From Prauserella shujinwangii (lineage in GTDB: Bacteria > Actinomycetota > Actinomycetes > Mycobacteriales > Pseudonocardiaceae), in the NCBI RefSeq assembly GCF_003001955.1, contig NZ_PVNH01000007.1, positions 1-64,000 of the forward strand: a stretch of DNA of 64,000 nucleotides. Reading direction: 5' to 3'. The notes under the pieces are model-generated. The model saw nothing but the letters and a program-made list of their open reading frames with translations, did not search any database and had not been told where the DNA came from. A program made the translations under genes and the position numbers. This document shows positions 42,447 to 51,276 of the stretch, in pieces. Positions within the stretch are counted from its first letter, which is position 1. The number at the start of each line of letters is the position of its first letter.

Positions 42447-43523
42447 TCAGGCCAGCAGCCCGCCGAGGTGACGTAGCTGCGCGGTGGCTCCGCCGAGGGC
42501 GAACTCGTGCCGCTTGGCGGCCACGAAGTAGCGGTGCAGGGGGTGCTCCACGTCGATGCCGACGCCGCCGTGGACGTGGACCGCGGTGTGCGCGACACGG
42601 TGGCCCGCTTGGGCGGCCCAGTACTTGGCCGTGGCCGCCTCCTCGGCGGCCGGTTCACCCGCCGAGAGCCGCCACGCGGCCTGCCACAGCGTCAGCCGCA
42701 CGGCCTCCACGTCGACGTAGGCGTCGGCCAGGCGTTGCCGCACCGCCTGGAACCCGCCGATGACCTGGCCGAACTGCTCCCGCTCGCGGGCGTGCGCCGC
42801 CGTCAGCTCCAGCGCGCGTTCGAGCACGCCGAGCTGCAGCGCGCACACACCGACGGTGCCGCGCAGGCGCACCCCGTCGGCGACGGCGGTGCCGAGCACG
42901 TCGTCCGCGCCCACGGTCACGTCGGTCGCCTCGACCAGCGCGGCGTCGGCGTGGTCGACCACCCGCTGCGGGGTGATCGTGAGTCCCGGCGCCTCGGCAC
43001 CGACGAGCGCCAGCACGTCGCCGTTCCCGGTGGTCGCCCGCACGAGCAGGCCGTCGGCGAACGCGCCGAAGGCCACGGCGGTCTGCGCGCCGGAGAGCCG
43101 CCAGCCCTCGCCGGCGCGCTCGGCGGTGAACCCGGTGGGCGTGCCGGTGTCCGGCAGCGCCACCGCGAGCACCCGGTCGCCGCGCAGCGCCGGGACGAGC
43201 CAGCGCTCCCGCTGCGCTCCCGAGCCGTACTCGGCGAGTGCGGCGCCCGCCATCGTGATCGTCGGCAGGTAGGGCACCGGCGCGACCGCCCGGCCCAGCT
43301 CGATCAGCACCGAGCACTGCTCCAGCAGCCCGAACCCGCCGCCCCCGACGGCGGAGGGCAGCGCGGCGTCGAGCACGCCCGCCCGGGCCAGCTCCGTCCA
43401 CAGTGCCCGGTCGAAGCCGCCGGAACCGTGCGGGCCCAGCGTCTCCGGTGTGACCCGGTCGGTGACGATGCGCCGCGTGAGATCGGCGAGGTCGCGCTGT
43501 GCCTCGGTGGGGGAGAAGTCCAT
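42447..43523 (-). CDS. fadE27: Acyl-CoA dehydrogenase FadE27-like (steroid side chain)
   Basis: The 358-residue subunit resembles mycobacterial FadE27 (ChsE5), which with FadE26 forms the heteromeric acyl-CoA dehydrogenase acting on the 3-oxo-cholest-4-en-26-oyl-CoA side chain. Diagnostic blocks as I recall them are GGFGLLEQCSVLIELGRAVAPVPYL, QLGVLERALELTAAHAREREQF and HTAVHVHGGVGIDVEHPLHRYF (quoted in parts). FadE26 lies 31 bases upstream on the same strand. The pair is divergent from fdxD across a KstR-like palindrome, so steroid induction is expected. The ligand-binding half is shortened compared with homomeric enzymes, as usual for this subunit. Confidence 0.88.
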   Translation of the reverse strand: MDFSPTEAQRDLADLTRRIVTDRVTPETLGPHGSGGFDRALWTELARAGVLDAALPSAVGGGGFGLLEQCSVLIELGRAVAPVPYLPTITMAGAALAEYGSGAQRERWLVPALRGDRVLAVALPDTGTPTGFTAERAGEGWRLSGAQTAVAFGAFADGLLVRATTGNGDVLALVGAEAPGLTITPQRVVDHADAALVEATDVTVGADDVLGTAVADGVRLRGTVGVCALQLGVLERALELTAAHAREREQFGQVIGGFQAVRQRLADAYVDVEAVRLTLWQAAWRLSAGEPAAEEAATAKYWAAQAGHRVAHTAVHVHGGVGIDVEHPLHRYFVAAKRHEFALGGATAQLRHLGGLLA

Positions 43524-43554
43524 GCGAATCCTTCCTGCGGGAGCCTCGCGGGGT

Positions 43555-44736
43555 TCAGCGGGTGACGGGCAGGCCGAGTGCGGTCGCGGCGACGATGTCG
43601 CGCTGCACCTCGTTGGTGCCGCCGCCGAAGGTGAGGATCAGCGACGAGCGGTGCAGGCGTTCGATCCGGCCCTGCAGCGGCGCCGCCGCGGAGTCCTCGC
43701 GCACGATCGACCCCGCGCCGAGGACCTCCATCAGCAGCCGGTAGGCCTCGATGGCGAGCTCGGTGCCGAACACCTTGGTCGCCGACGCCTCGGCGGGGCC
43801 GAGCTCGCCCTCGGCCGCGGCCCACGCGATCTTCCAGTTGCGCAGCTTCAGGTACTCGGCGTGGGCGTGCACCCGGGCCAGGTGTGCCCGCACCCAGTCG
43901 GCGTCGATGACGCAGCTGCCGTCGGCCTGCTTGGTCCCGCGCGCCCAGTCGCGGACGTCGGCCAGCGCGGACCGGATCGGCGCCGCCGAGGTGAGCGCCA
44001 CCCGCTCGTGGTTGAGCTGGTTGGTGATCAGCGGCCAGCCCTCGTTCTCCCCGGCGATGCGGGCGCTCACGGGGACCCGCACGTCCGAGTAGTACGTGGC
44101 GCTGGTGCCGGGGCCCGCCACCGTGTGCACCTTGGTCCACGAGAACCCCTCGGCGTCGGTGGGCACCACGAGGATGCTCAGGCCCTTGTGCCTGCGCGCC
44201 TCCGGGTCGGTCCGCGCCGCGAGCCAGACGTAGTCGGCGTACTCGATGAGGCTCGTCCACATCTTCTGCCCGTTGATCACGTACTCGTCGCCGTCCCGGA
44301 CGGCACGGGTGCGCAGGGACGCGAGGTCCGTGCCCGCCTCGGGCTCGGAGTAGCCGATCGAGAAGTGCAGCTCGCCGGCCGCGATCCGCGGCAGGTAGAA
44401 CTCCTTCTGCTCGGCCGTGCCGAACCGCATGATCGTGGGTCCGATGGTGTTGATCGTCAGGAACGGCACCGGCACGCCCGCGATCGCGGCCTCGTCGGTG
44501 AACACCAGCTGGTCGAGCATCGAGCGGGCGCGCCCGCCGTACTCCTCCGGCCAGCCGAGCGCGAGCCAGCCCGCGCGGCCCAGCTCCCGCACGATCTCCT
44601 GGTAGGCGGCGCCGTCGCCGTACTCTCCCCCCGCGCCGCGCAGGGCCGCGCGCCGCTCGGGGGTCATCAGGTCGGCGAAGTAGCCGCGCAGCTCGGCACG
44701 CAGTTCCTCGTGCTCCGGCGCGTAGGCGATGCGCAT
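43555..44736 (-). CDS. fadE26: Acyl-CoA dehydrogenase FadE26-like (steroid side chain)
   Basis: This 393-residue protein closely follows FadE26 (ChsE4). The start is MRIAYAPEHEELRAELRGYF, and MDQLIFTDEAAIAG-type and FSIGYSEPEAGTDLASLRT blocks, NGQKMWTSLIEYADYVWLA and ILTFGGGTNEVQRDIVA are present. It would pair with the adjacent FadE27 as the alpha-beta heterotetramer that dehydrogenates C5 side-chain CoA esters of cholesterol catabolites. The TATG start is about 53 bases from the KstR-like box at 44790-44805. Position next to fdxD and mce4 is the same as in M. tuberculosis. Confidence 0.92.
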   Translation of the reverse strand: MRIAYAPEHEELRAELRGYFADLMTPERRAALRGAGGEYGDGAAYQEIVRELGRAGWLALGWPEEYGGRARSMLDQLVFTDEAAIAGVPVPFLTINTIGPTIMRFGTAEQKEFYLPRIAAGELHFSIGYSEPEAGTDLASLRTRAVRDGDEYVINGQKMWTSLIEYADYVWLAARTDPEARRHKGLSILVVPTDAEGFSWTKVHTVAGPGTSATYYSDVRVPVSARIAGENEGWPLITNQLNHERVALTSAAPIRSALADVRDWARGTKQADGSCVIDADWVRAHLARVHAHAEYLKLRNWKIAWAAAEGELGPAEASATKVFGTELAIEAYRLLMEVLGAGSIVREDSAAAPLQGRIERLHRSSLILTFGGGTNEVQRDIVAATALGLPVTR

Positions 44737-44789
44737 CCAATCCTCCAGCTCGCCGTTGGTCTGGTGTGGGGCGGGCCCGCGGCGCTAGT

Positions 44790-44805
44790 GTAGAACAAGT
44801 TCTAC
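44790..44805. promoter_or_regulatory. KstR-like operator in the fadE26/fdxD divergent promoter
   Basis: GTAGAACAAGTTCTAC is a perfect 16-bp palindrome containing TAGAAC-AA-GTTCTA. It fits the TnnAACnnGTTnnA pattern of KstR, the TetR-type repressor of cholesterol catabolism. It is 21 bases before the fdxD start and 54 before fadE26. The regulator gene is not in this window. Confidence 0.8.
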
Positions 44806-44825
44806 TTTTTCAGGAGGTGCCGATC

Positions 44826-45017
44826 GTGGAGGTCAGTGTCGACCGGACGTTGTGCGAGGCGAACGAGGTCTGCGTGGCGATCGCGCCGGCCGTCTTCGAG
44901 CTCGACGACGACGAGGAGCTGCGCATCGTCCAGCCGCACCCGCCACAGGAGGAACTAGAACGTGTTTCGCATGCTGTGGCTTCGTGTCCGAAGAATGCCC
45001 TGCTCATGCGTGAGTAG
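44826..45017 (+). CDS. fdxD: Single-cluster ferredoxin FdxD-like
   Basis: The 63-residue protein has the cluster cysteines CEANEVC near the N-terminus and ASCPKNAL near the C-terminus, a [3Fe-4S] or [4Fe-4S] arrangement typical of ferredoxins serving cytochrome P450. It matches the fdxD gene between fadE26 and mce4 in mycobacteria. Likely partners are the steroid hydroxylases encoded elsewhere. AGGAGGTG 7 bases before the GTG start and the KstR-like box upstream support expression from this promoter. A second weak KstR-like site lies inside the gene. Confidence 0.9.
   Translation: MEVSVDRTLCEANEVCVAIAPAVFELDDDEELRIVQPHPPQEELERVSHAVASCPKNALLMRE
44956..44969. promoter_or_regulatory. Weak KstR-like site inside fdxD
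   Basis: TAGAACGTGTTTCG matches the left half and centre of the KstR pattern but has a degenerate right half. It lies within the fdxD coding sequence, 114 bases before the SDR start. It may assist repression or may be chance. Confidence 0.35.
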
Positions 45018-45045
45018 TGCCGCCAAATCGAGGCTTGCCGTGAGC

Positions 45046-45059
45046 GAGAACAGATTCTA
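45046..45059. promoter_or_regulatory. KstR-like site before the first SDR gene
   Basis: GAGAACAGATTCTA is an imperfect KstR-type palindrome ending 10 bases before the GTG start of the SDR gene, which lacks a visible ribosome-binding site. It may mark a second promoter for a leaderless transcript. Confidence 0.4.
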
Positions 45060-45069
45060 GTCTGGCGCA

Positions 45070-45999
45070 GTGTTCGAGCAGATCGAGACACCTGACAACA
45101 ACGGGACACCCGAGGTGAGCCTCGACGGGCGGGTCGCCGTCGTCACCGGCGCCGGGGCCGGTCTCGGCCGGGCCGAGGCGCTCGCCCTCGCCGCCGCGGG
45201 CGCCTCGGTCGTGGTCAACGACGTCTCCCCGGACGCCTCCGCCGTGGTCGACGAGATCGAGGGAGCCGGGGGCAAGGCGCTGCTGGTCACGGGCGACGTG
45301 GCCGAGCGGGCCACCGCGGACGCGCTGCTCGCCGCCGCCACCGAGCACTTCGGGGACCTGCACGTGGTCGTCAACAACGCCGGGTTCGTCCGGGACCGGA
45401 TGGTGTTCTCGATGTCCGACGAGGAGTGGGACAGCGTCGTCCGGGTGCACCTGCGCGGGCACTTCCTGCTCACCAGAGGTGCCACCGCGTACTGGCGCGG
45501 CCGGTCCAAAGCGGAGGGTGGGCCGGTCTACGGCCGCATCGTCAACACGGCGTCCGAGGCCTTCCTGGTCGGCTCGGCGGGCCAGCCCAACTACGCCGCC
45601 GCGAAGGCGGGCATCGCCGCGCTCACCGTCGCCACCGCGCGGGGGATGGAGCGATACGGCGTGTGCGCCAACGCCGTCTGCCCACGCGCCCGCACCGCCA
45701 TGACGCGGGACGTCTTCGGCGAGCCACCCGCCGAGGGGACCGACCCGCTCTCGGTCGAGCACGTGGCGCCGTTCGTCGCGTTCCTCGCCTCCCCGGCCGC
45801 GGGACGGATCACCGGCCAGGTGTTCGTCGTGCACGGCGGCATGGTCGCGCTGCTCAAGCCGCCCGAGGTCGAACGGCGGTTCGACACCCGGGGCGGGACC
45901 TGGACGCCCGCCGAGCTCGCCGAGACGGTCGGCGCGCACTTCGCGGACCGGGACCCCGGCCGCATGTTCGCCGCCCCCGAGATCCTTTCGCTGCCCTAG
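45070..45999 (+). CDS. Short-chain dehydrogenase, steroid-catabolic (Hsd4A-like)
   Basis: The 309-residue SDR has the NAD motif VVTGAGAGLGRAEALALAAAG (about residues 25-45), NNAGF, and the catalytic YAAAK in QPNYAAAKAGIAA; the Ser is in NTASEAFLV. Length and the C-terminal extension resemble the SDR domain of MFE-2-type enzymes and the hydroxysteroid/hydroxyacyl-CoA dehydrogenase that precedes yrbE4A in mycobacterial mce4 loci. It probably oxidises a hydroxy group on a steroid ring or on a side-chain CoA ester. The GTG start is inferred from the conserved core, because no ribosome-binding site is seen. ALDH follows 12 bases downstream. Confidence 0.82.
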   Translation: MFEQIETPDNNGTPEVSLDGRVAVVTGAGAGLGRAEALALAAAGASVVVNDVSPDASAVVDEIEGAGGKALLVTGDVAERATADALLAAATEHFGDLHVVVNNAGFVRDRMVFSMSDEEWDSVVRVHLRGHFLLTRGATAYWRGRSKAEGGPVYGRIVNTASEAFLVGSAGQPNYAAAKAGIAALTVATARGMERYGVCANAVCPRARTAMTRDVFGEPPAEGTDPLSVEHVAPFVAFLASPAAGRITGQVFVVHGGMVALLKPPEVERRFDTRGGTWTPAELAETVGAHFADRDPGRMFAAPEILSLP

Positions 46000-46011
46000 G
46001 AGGGACCCGCC

Positions 46012-47520
46012 ATGACGATCACCGTGCAACCGCACCGCGAGTCGGTCGGGCTGAAGACAGGCCAGCTCTACATCGACGGCCAGTGGGGGCCGGCCGCGGA
46101 CGGGGCCACCTGGTCCCACCGTCACCCCGCCACCGGCGAGGTGGTCGGCGAGTTCGCCAGCGGCGGCGCCGCCGACGTGGACGCCGCCGTCGCCGCCGCG
46201 CGGCGCGCGTTCGACGCGGGCACCTGGTCGCGGTCGCGGGCGAGCGTGCGCGTCGGCGTCCTGCACCGCTGCGCCGAGCTGCTGCGGCGGCACGCCGACG
46301 AGCTGCGCGCCCTGCAGGCGCTCGACAACTCCGTCCCGATCGCGTTCGGGAGCATCTACGCGACCTCGGTCGGCGCGGCGGCGGACGTCTTCGACCACCA
46401 CGCGGGCTGGGTCGACAAGGTCGGCGGGCAGACACTGCCCCCGTACCAGGGCGGCGACCACCTCGCCATGACGTTCCGCGAGCCGATCGGCGTGGTCTCC
46501 GCGATCCTGCCGTGGAACGCACCGTTCCTGCTGTTCGCCCAGAAGGTCGCCCCCGCGCTCGCCGCGGGGTGCACGATCGTGCTCAAACCCTCGGAGTACT
46601 GCACGTTCTCCGTCCTGCGCATGGTGGAGCTCCTCATCGAGGCCGGGGTGCCCGCCGGCGTGCTCAACGTCGTCACCGGCACCGGGGCAGCGGTCGGCGA
46701 GGCGATGATCACCCACCGCGACGTGGACAAGGTCAGCTTCACCGGCAGCAGGGCCGTCGGCAAGCACATCGTCGAGGCCTCGGCGGGCACGCTCAAGCGC
46801 GTCTCGCTGGAACTCGGCGGCAAGAGCCCCGCGCTCGTGTTCCCCGACGCCCCCGACATCGGGATCGCCGCCGCGACCGTGGTCGGCGCCGTCACCATGG
46901 GCCTTTCCGGGCAGGCGTGCGTGGCCAACACGCGCGCGCTCGTGCACCGCGACGTCTACGACCAGTTCCTCGCCGCCGCGCAGGGCATGGCGGCCGCGGT
47001 GACCTACGGCGACCCGTTCGATCCCTCGGTCATGTCCGCCCCGCTCATCAACGAGCGGCAGCTCGAGCGCGTGCTCGGCTACATCGAGAGCGGCAAGTCC
47101 GAGGCCAGGCTCGTCACCGGCGGCGAGCGGCTCGGCGGCGAGCTGGCGGCGGGCAACTTCGTGGCGCCCACCATCTTCGCCGACGTGGACAACCGGGCCA
47201 CGATCGCGCAGGAGGAGATCTTCGGTCCCGTCCTCGCGGTGGTGCCGTTCGGCGACGAGGACGAGGCGATCGCGCTCGCCAACGACACCGAGTACGGGCT
47301 CGGGGCCGGGCTGTTCACCGCGGATGTGCAGCGCGCGTTCCGCGTCTCGCGGGCGCTGCGGGCCGGGACCATCGGGATCAACGGCTTCCAGATCGAGCCG
47401 CACCTGCCGTTCGGCGGCTTCAAGCAGTCCGGGCTCGGCCGCGAGGGCGGGCAGAGCGCGTTCGAGGCCTACACCGAGCTGAAGTCGGTGTTCCTGCCGC
47501 TCACCGACGAGATGATGTGA
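46012..47520 (+). CDS. NAD-dependent aldehyde dehydrogenase in the mce4 operon
   Basis: This 502-residue enzyme has the canonical features: PWNAPFLLFAQKVAPALAAG in the cofactor site, FTGSRAVGK, the general base Glu in ELGGKSPAL (about residue 269), the nucleophile in GLSGQACVANTR and EEIFGPVL. AGGAGGGA lies before the ATG. It sits between two SDR genes in a steroid-uptake operon, so it may oxidise an aldehyde from side-chain degradation. The mycobacterial mce4 operon, as I recall it, has no ALDH here, so this may be a lineage-specific addition. Confidence 0.9.
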   Translation: MTITVQPHRESVGLKTGQLYIDGQWGPAADGATWSHRHPATGEVVGEFASGGAADVDAAVAAARRAFDAGTWSRSRASVRVGVLHRCAELLRRHADELRALQALDNSVPIAFGSIYATSVGAAADVFDHHAGWVDKVGGQTLPPYQGGDHLAMTFREPIGVVSAILPWNAPFLLFAQKVAPALAAGCTIVLKPSEYCTFSVLRMVELLIEAGVPAGVLNVVTGTGAAVGEAMITHRDVDKVSFTGSRAVGKHIVEASAGTLKRVSLELGGKSPALVFPDAPDIGIAAATVVGAVTMGLSGQACVANTRALVHRDVYDQFLAAAQGMAAAVTYGDPFDPSVMSAPLINERQLERVLGYIESGKSEARLVTGGERLGGELAAGNFVAPTIFADVDNRATIAQEEIFGPVLAVVPFGDEDEAIALANDTEYGLGAGLFTADVQRAFRVSRALRAGTIGINGFQIEPHLPFGGFKQSGLGREGGQSAFEAYTELKSVFLPLTDEMM

Positions 47521-47525
47521 CCGCG

Positions 47526-48287
47526 ATGGGACGGCTGGCAGGCAAGATCGCCCTCATCACCGGTGCGGCCAGGGGCCAGGGCGCCGCCGCGGCGCGCCGG
47601 TTCGCCGAGGAGGGCGCCCTGGTGATGATCGCCGACGTCGACGACGCGGGCGGCAAGGAGCTCGCGGACGGTCTCGGCGACCCGGCGCGCTACGTCCACC
47701 TGGACGTCTCCGACGAGGACGACTGGGCCAGGGCCGTGGAACGCACCGTCGCCGAGTTCGGCGGGCTGAACGTACTGGTCAACAACGCCGGGGTGCTGCA
47801 CTTCTCCGCGCTGCACCAGACGAGCCTCGCCGACTACGAGCGGGTGATCCGGGTGAACCAGATCGGGGCGTTTCTCGGGATGCGCTCGGTCGTTGAACCC
47901 ATGTCCGCCGCGGGTGGCGGGTCGATCGTGAACGTGTCCTCAGTGGAGGGTCTGGCCGGAATGCCGTTCCTCGTCGCCTACACTGCCAGCAAGTTCGCGA
48001 TCAGGGGCATGACCAAGGTGGCCGCGCTCGAGCTGGGGGAGCGCGGCATCCGGGTCAACTCGCTGCACCCCGGGATGATCGACACGCGGATGGTGCGCGA
48101 CGCGGCGGGAGGTGCCGACGTGGACTTCTCCCCGATCGCGCGCAGGCTGGCGCTGGGCCGGGTCGGCCAGCCGGAGGAGATCGCGCACCTCGCGCTCTTC
48201 CTGGCCAGCGACGAGAGCTCGTACTGCACGGGCGGCGAGTTCGTGGCCGACGGCGGAGCCACCGCCACCCATGCGCTGAAGATCTGA
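47526..48287 (+). CDS. Short-chain dehydrogenase, 3alpha/20beta-hydroxysteroid dehydrogenase-like
   Basis: The 253-residue SDR has ITGAARGQGAAAARRFAEEG, the VHLDVSDEDDW acidic segment, NNAGVL, NVSSVEGLAG with the catalytic Ser, and the YTASKFAIRG Tyr-Lys pair. It resembles the 20beta-hydroxysteroid dehydrogenase (FabG3/Rv2002 type) in both core and ending (DESSYCTGGEFVADGG). The ATG at 47526 is used; a GTG at 47517 would overlap the ALDH stop by 4 bases. It precedes yrbE4A by 24 bases. Steroid substrate is inferred from context. Confidence 0.85.
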   Translation: MGRLAGKIALITGAARGQGAAAARRFAEEGALVMIADVDDAGGKELADGLGDPARYVHLDVSDEDDWARAVERTVAEFGGLNVLVNNAGVLHFSALHQTSLADYERVIRVNQIGAFLGMRSVVEPMSAAGGGSIVNVSSVEGLAGMPFLVAYTASKFAIRGMTKVAALELGERGIRVNSLHPGMIDTRMVRDAAGGADVDFSPIARRLALGRVGQPEEIAHLALFLASDESSYCTGGEFVADGGATATHALKI

Positions 48288-48311
48288 CCGGCGGCTGCCT
48301 GCGGAGGTGTG

Positions 48312-49112
48312 ATGGGCGCTCAACAGGGATCGACGACGAGGTCGATCCCGGGCACCGCGGCGCTGACCCAGGTCGGCAAACTCGCCACCCTGGCCTGGGA
48401 GGTGCTGCGGGCCATCCCGCGCCGCCCCTTCCAGACCAGGGAGTGGATCGAGCAGTGCTGGTTCTTCGCCAGCGTCACGATCCTGCCGACCGCGCTCGTC
48501 GCGATCCCGTTCGGCGCCGTCATCGCCCTGCAGCTCGGCTCGCTGACCCAGCAGATCGGCGCGCAGTCGTTCACCGGCGCGGCCAGCGCGCTGGCCATCG
48601 TGCAGCAGGCCAGCCCGCTCATCACCGCCCTGCTCGTGGCGGGCGCGGGCGGCAGCGCGGTCTGCGCCGACATCGGCTCCCGCACGATCCGGGAGGAGAT
48701 CGACGCGATGGCCGTGCTCGGGGTGAACCCGATCCAGCGGCTCATCGTGCCGAGGGTGCTCGCGGCGATCGTCGTTTCGGTGCTGCTGAACGGTCTGGTC
48801 AGCGTGGTCGGCGTGCTCGGCGGCTACTTCTTCAACGTCGTCATGCAGGGCGGCACCCCCGGCGCGTACCTCGCGAGCTTCAACGCGCTCGCGCAGCTGC
48901 CGGACCTGTGGATCAGCGAGATCAAGGCGTTCCTCTACGGCTTCGTCGCGGGTGTCGTCGCCGCCTTCCGCGGGCTGAACCCCGCGGGCGGGCCCAAGGG
49001 TGTCGGGGACGCCGTCAACCAGGCGGTGGTCATCACGTTCCTGCTGCTGTTCCTCATCAACGTGGTGCTGACCGCGATCTACCTGCAGATCGTCCCGCCG
49101 AAGGCGTTGTGA
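48312..49112 (+). CDS. yrbE4A: Mce4 permease subunit YrbE4A
   Basis: YrbE proteins are MlaE-type ABC permeases that move lipids or sterols for Mce complexes. This 266-residue protein has five or so membrane helices and the family block GSAVCADIGSRTIREEIDAMAVLGVNPIQRLIVPR (about residues 116-150), which contains the EEIDAM motif that contacts the shared ATPase (MceG, not in this window). GGAGG lies 4 bases before the ATG. Its C-terminus overlaps or nearly abuts YrbE4B. The pair would form the inner-membrane channel. Confidence 0.94.
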   Translation: MGAQQGSTTRSIPGTAALTQVGKLATLAWEVLRAIPRRPFQTREWIEQCWFFASVTILPTALVAIPFGAVIALQLGSLTQQIGAQSFTGAASALAIVQQASPLITALLVAGAGGSAVCADIGSRTIREEIDAMAVLGVNPIQRLIVPRVLAAIVVSVLLNGLVSVVGVLGGYFFNVVMQGGTPGAYLASFNALAQLPDLWISEIKAFLYGFVAGVVAAFRGLNPAGGPKGVGDAVNQAVVITFLLLFLINVVLTAIYLQIVPPKAL

Positions 49113-49114
49113 CC

Positions 49115-49960
49115 ATGACCGGAACGCGCACGACCGACCGGAGGCTGGAGCTCATCGCCCGCCCCGGCCGCAGCCTGGAGGGCTTCGGCGAGCAGCTGTC
49201 GTTCTACGCCAGGGCACTCGCCTGGACCCCGCGCACGCTCGCCAAGTACCGCAGGGAGATCCTGCGGCTGCTCACCGAGGTCAGCTTCGGCACGGGCGCG
49301 CTCGCCGTGATCGGCGGCACGCTGGGCGTGATGATCGGCATGACCCTGTTCACCGGCCTCATCGTGGGCCTGCAGGGCTACTCGGCGCTGGACCAGCTGG
49401 GCACCGCGGCGCTCACCGGGTTCATCTCCGCCTACTTCAACACCCGTGAGGTCGCGCCGCTGTCCGCCGGGCTCGCGCTGTCGGCGACGGTCGGCTGCGG
49501 GTTCACCGCCCAGCTCGGAGCCATGCGCATCTCGGAGGAGGTGGACGCGCTCGACGTGATGGGCGTGCCGAGCCTGCCGTACCTCGTCACCACGCGCGTG
49601 ATCGCCGGGGTCACCGCCGTCATCCCGCTCTACGCCGTCGGGCTGCTGTCCTCCTATCTCGCGTCCCGGCAGATCACGGTCTGGTTCTACGGGCAGTCGG
49701 CGGGGACCTACGACCACTACTTCAACCTGTTCCTGCCGCCCGAGGACGTCCTCTGGTCGTTCGGCAAGGTGCTCGTGTTCAGCACGCTGGTGATCCTGTC
49801 GCACTGCTACTACGGCTACACGGCGAGCGGCGGGCCCGCCGGGGTGGGCGTGGCCGTCGGCCGCGCCGTGCGGACGTCGATCGTGCTGATCGTCGTCATC
49901 GACTTCTTCCTCAGCCTCGCGATCTGGGGCTCCACGACGACCGTGCGGATCTCCGGATGA
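49115..49960 (+). CDS. yrbE4B: Mce4 permease subunit YrbE4B
   Basis: This 281-residue MlaE-type permease is the partner of YrbE4A, with GLQGYSALDQLGTAALTGFISAYFNTREVAP (quoted as family block), AQLGAMRISEEVDALDVMGV and the late CYYGYTASGGPAGVGVAVG segment, all typical of YrbE4B. A GTG at 49109 overlapping the yrbE4A stop is an alternative start. The stop overlaps the mce4A start by 4 bases. It would sit in the plasma membrane as half of the transporter channel. Confidence 0.94.
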   Translation: MTGTRTTDRRLELIARPGRSLEGFGEQLSFYARALAWTPRTLAKYRREILRLLTEVSFGTGALAVIGGTLGVMIGMTLFTGLIVGLQGYSALDQLGTAALTGFISAYFNTREVAPLSAGLALSATVGCGFTAQLGAMRISEEVDALDVMGVPSLPYLVTTRVIAGVTAVIPLYAVGLLSSYLASRQITVWFYGQSAGTYDHYFNLFLPPEDVLWSFGKVLVFSTLVILSHCYYGYTASGGPAGVGVAVGRAVRTSIVLIVVIDFFLSLAIWGSTTTVRISG

Positions 49961-51276
49961 ACCCCGCCCGGACCGACGTGCTGCGCAGGCTCCGGCACCA
50001 GGTGCTGGGGCTGGCCTTCCTGCTCGTCGCCGCCCTTTTCATCGCCCTGTGCGTCGCGGTGTACGAGAAGGCGTTCGTCTCCGCCGTCTCCGTGCGGCTG
50101 GAGACCGACCGCGTCGGCAACCAGATGCGCGAGGGCGCCGACGTGAAGGTCAGGGGCATGGTGGTGGGCGAGGTCCGCGCCATCGGCGTCACCCGGGACG
50201 GCGCCGTGCTGGATCTGGCGCTCCGGCCGGACAAAGTGGACGTCATCCCCGCCAACGTGTCCGCGCGGCTGCTGCCGAAGACCCTGTTCGGGGAGCGCTA
50301 CGTCGCGCTGCGGGTGCCGGAGCGGCCCTCGCCGAGGCGCATCGCCGAGGGCGACGTGATCGGCCAGGACCGCAGCAGCTCGGCCATCGAACTGGAGCGG
50401 GTGCTCGGCAACGTGCTGCCCCTGCTGCGGTCCGTGCAGCCGCAGAAACTGGCCAGCACGCTGAACGCGGTGTCGACGGCGCTGGAGGGACGCGGCGAGC
50501 GGCTCGGCGACACGCTCGTGCGGATCTCGGACTACCTCGGCGAGCTCAACCCGTCGCTGCCCGACCTGAAGGCCGACATCACCGGGCTGGCGAACGTGAC
50601 CGGCACCTACACCGACGCGGCACCCGACTTCCTGCGCGCACTGTCCGATCTCACCACCACGAGCCGCACGATCGTCGACCGGCAACGCGACCTCGCCGGG
50701 CTCTACGCGAGCGTCGGCACGGCGGCCACCGACCTGCGCCGCTTCCTCGAGGTCAACCAGGACAACCTCATCGATCTCACCGTCACCGCGCAGCCGACGC
50801 TCGACCTGCTCGCGAAGTACGCCCCCGAGTACCCGTGCCTGCTGCGCCAGCTCGCGGAGGCGGTCCCGCGCGCGGAACGCGCGTTCGGCAAGGGCACCGA
50901 CGAGATGAACCACGTGACGATCCGGATCACCGCGAGCCGCGGCAAGTACCTGCCCGGCGTCGACGAGCCGCGCTACGAGGACAAGCGCGGGCCCCGCTGC
51001 TACGAACAGGTCGAGCCACCCGGCGCGTTCCCCCAGTACCCACCGGGCGGACCGGTCCAGGACGGCTCGGCGCATCCCGCGCCGCCCCGGCGCGCCGGCT
51101 ACTCCGGCGGTGGCTCCACCGCCGGGGTGCCCTCGATCGCCAACTCCGCGGCGGAGCACCGGCTGCTGTCCGTCCTGCTCGCTCCGCGGACGGGGCTGGC
51201 GCCCGCCGAGACGCCGGGCTGGGCGGGCCTGCTCGTCGGCCCGCTGTACCGGGGAGCGGAGGTGATCGTCGAATGA
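49957..51276 (+). CDS. mce4A: Mce4A protein (MCE/MlaD family)
   Basis: The first of six Mce subunits that form a periplasm-spanning tube carrying sterols to YrbE. The 439-residue protein has one N-terminal membrane helix (about residues 15-35), an MCE domain (about 42-120, SVRLETDRVGNQMREGADVKVRGMVVGEV) and a helical region with heptad leucines (about 130-260). The C-terminal tail from about 340 is Pro/Gly-rich and probably disordered. The ATG overlaps the yrbE4B stop. Mce4A is the usual lead subunit of the six. Confidence 0.92.
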   Translation: MNPARTDVLRRLRHQVLGLAFLLVAALFIALCVAVYEKAFVSAVSVRLETDRVGNQMREGADVKVRGMVVGEVRAIGVTRDGAVLDLALRPDKVDVIPANVSARLLPKTLFGERYVALRVPERPSPRRIAEGDVIGQDRSSSAIELERVLGNVLPLLRSVQPQKLASTLNAVSTALEGRGERLGDTLVRISDYLGELNPSLPDLKADITGLANVTGTYTDAAPDFLRALSDLTTTSRTIVDRQRDLAGLYASVGTAATDLRRFLEVNQDNLIDLTVTAQPTLDLLAKYAPEYPCLLRQLAEAVPRAERAFGKGTDEMNHVTIRITASRGKYLPGVDEPRYEDKRGPRCYEQVEPPGAFPQYPPGGPVQDGSAHPAPPRRAGYSGGGSTAGVPSIANSAAEHRLLSVLLAPRTGLAPAETPGWAGLLVGPLYRGAEVIVE

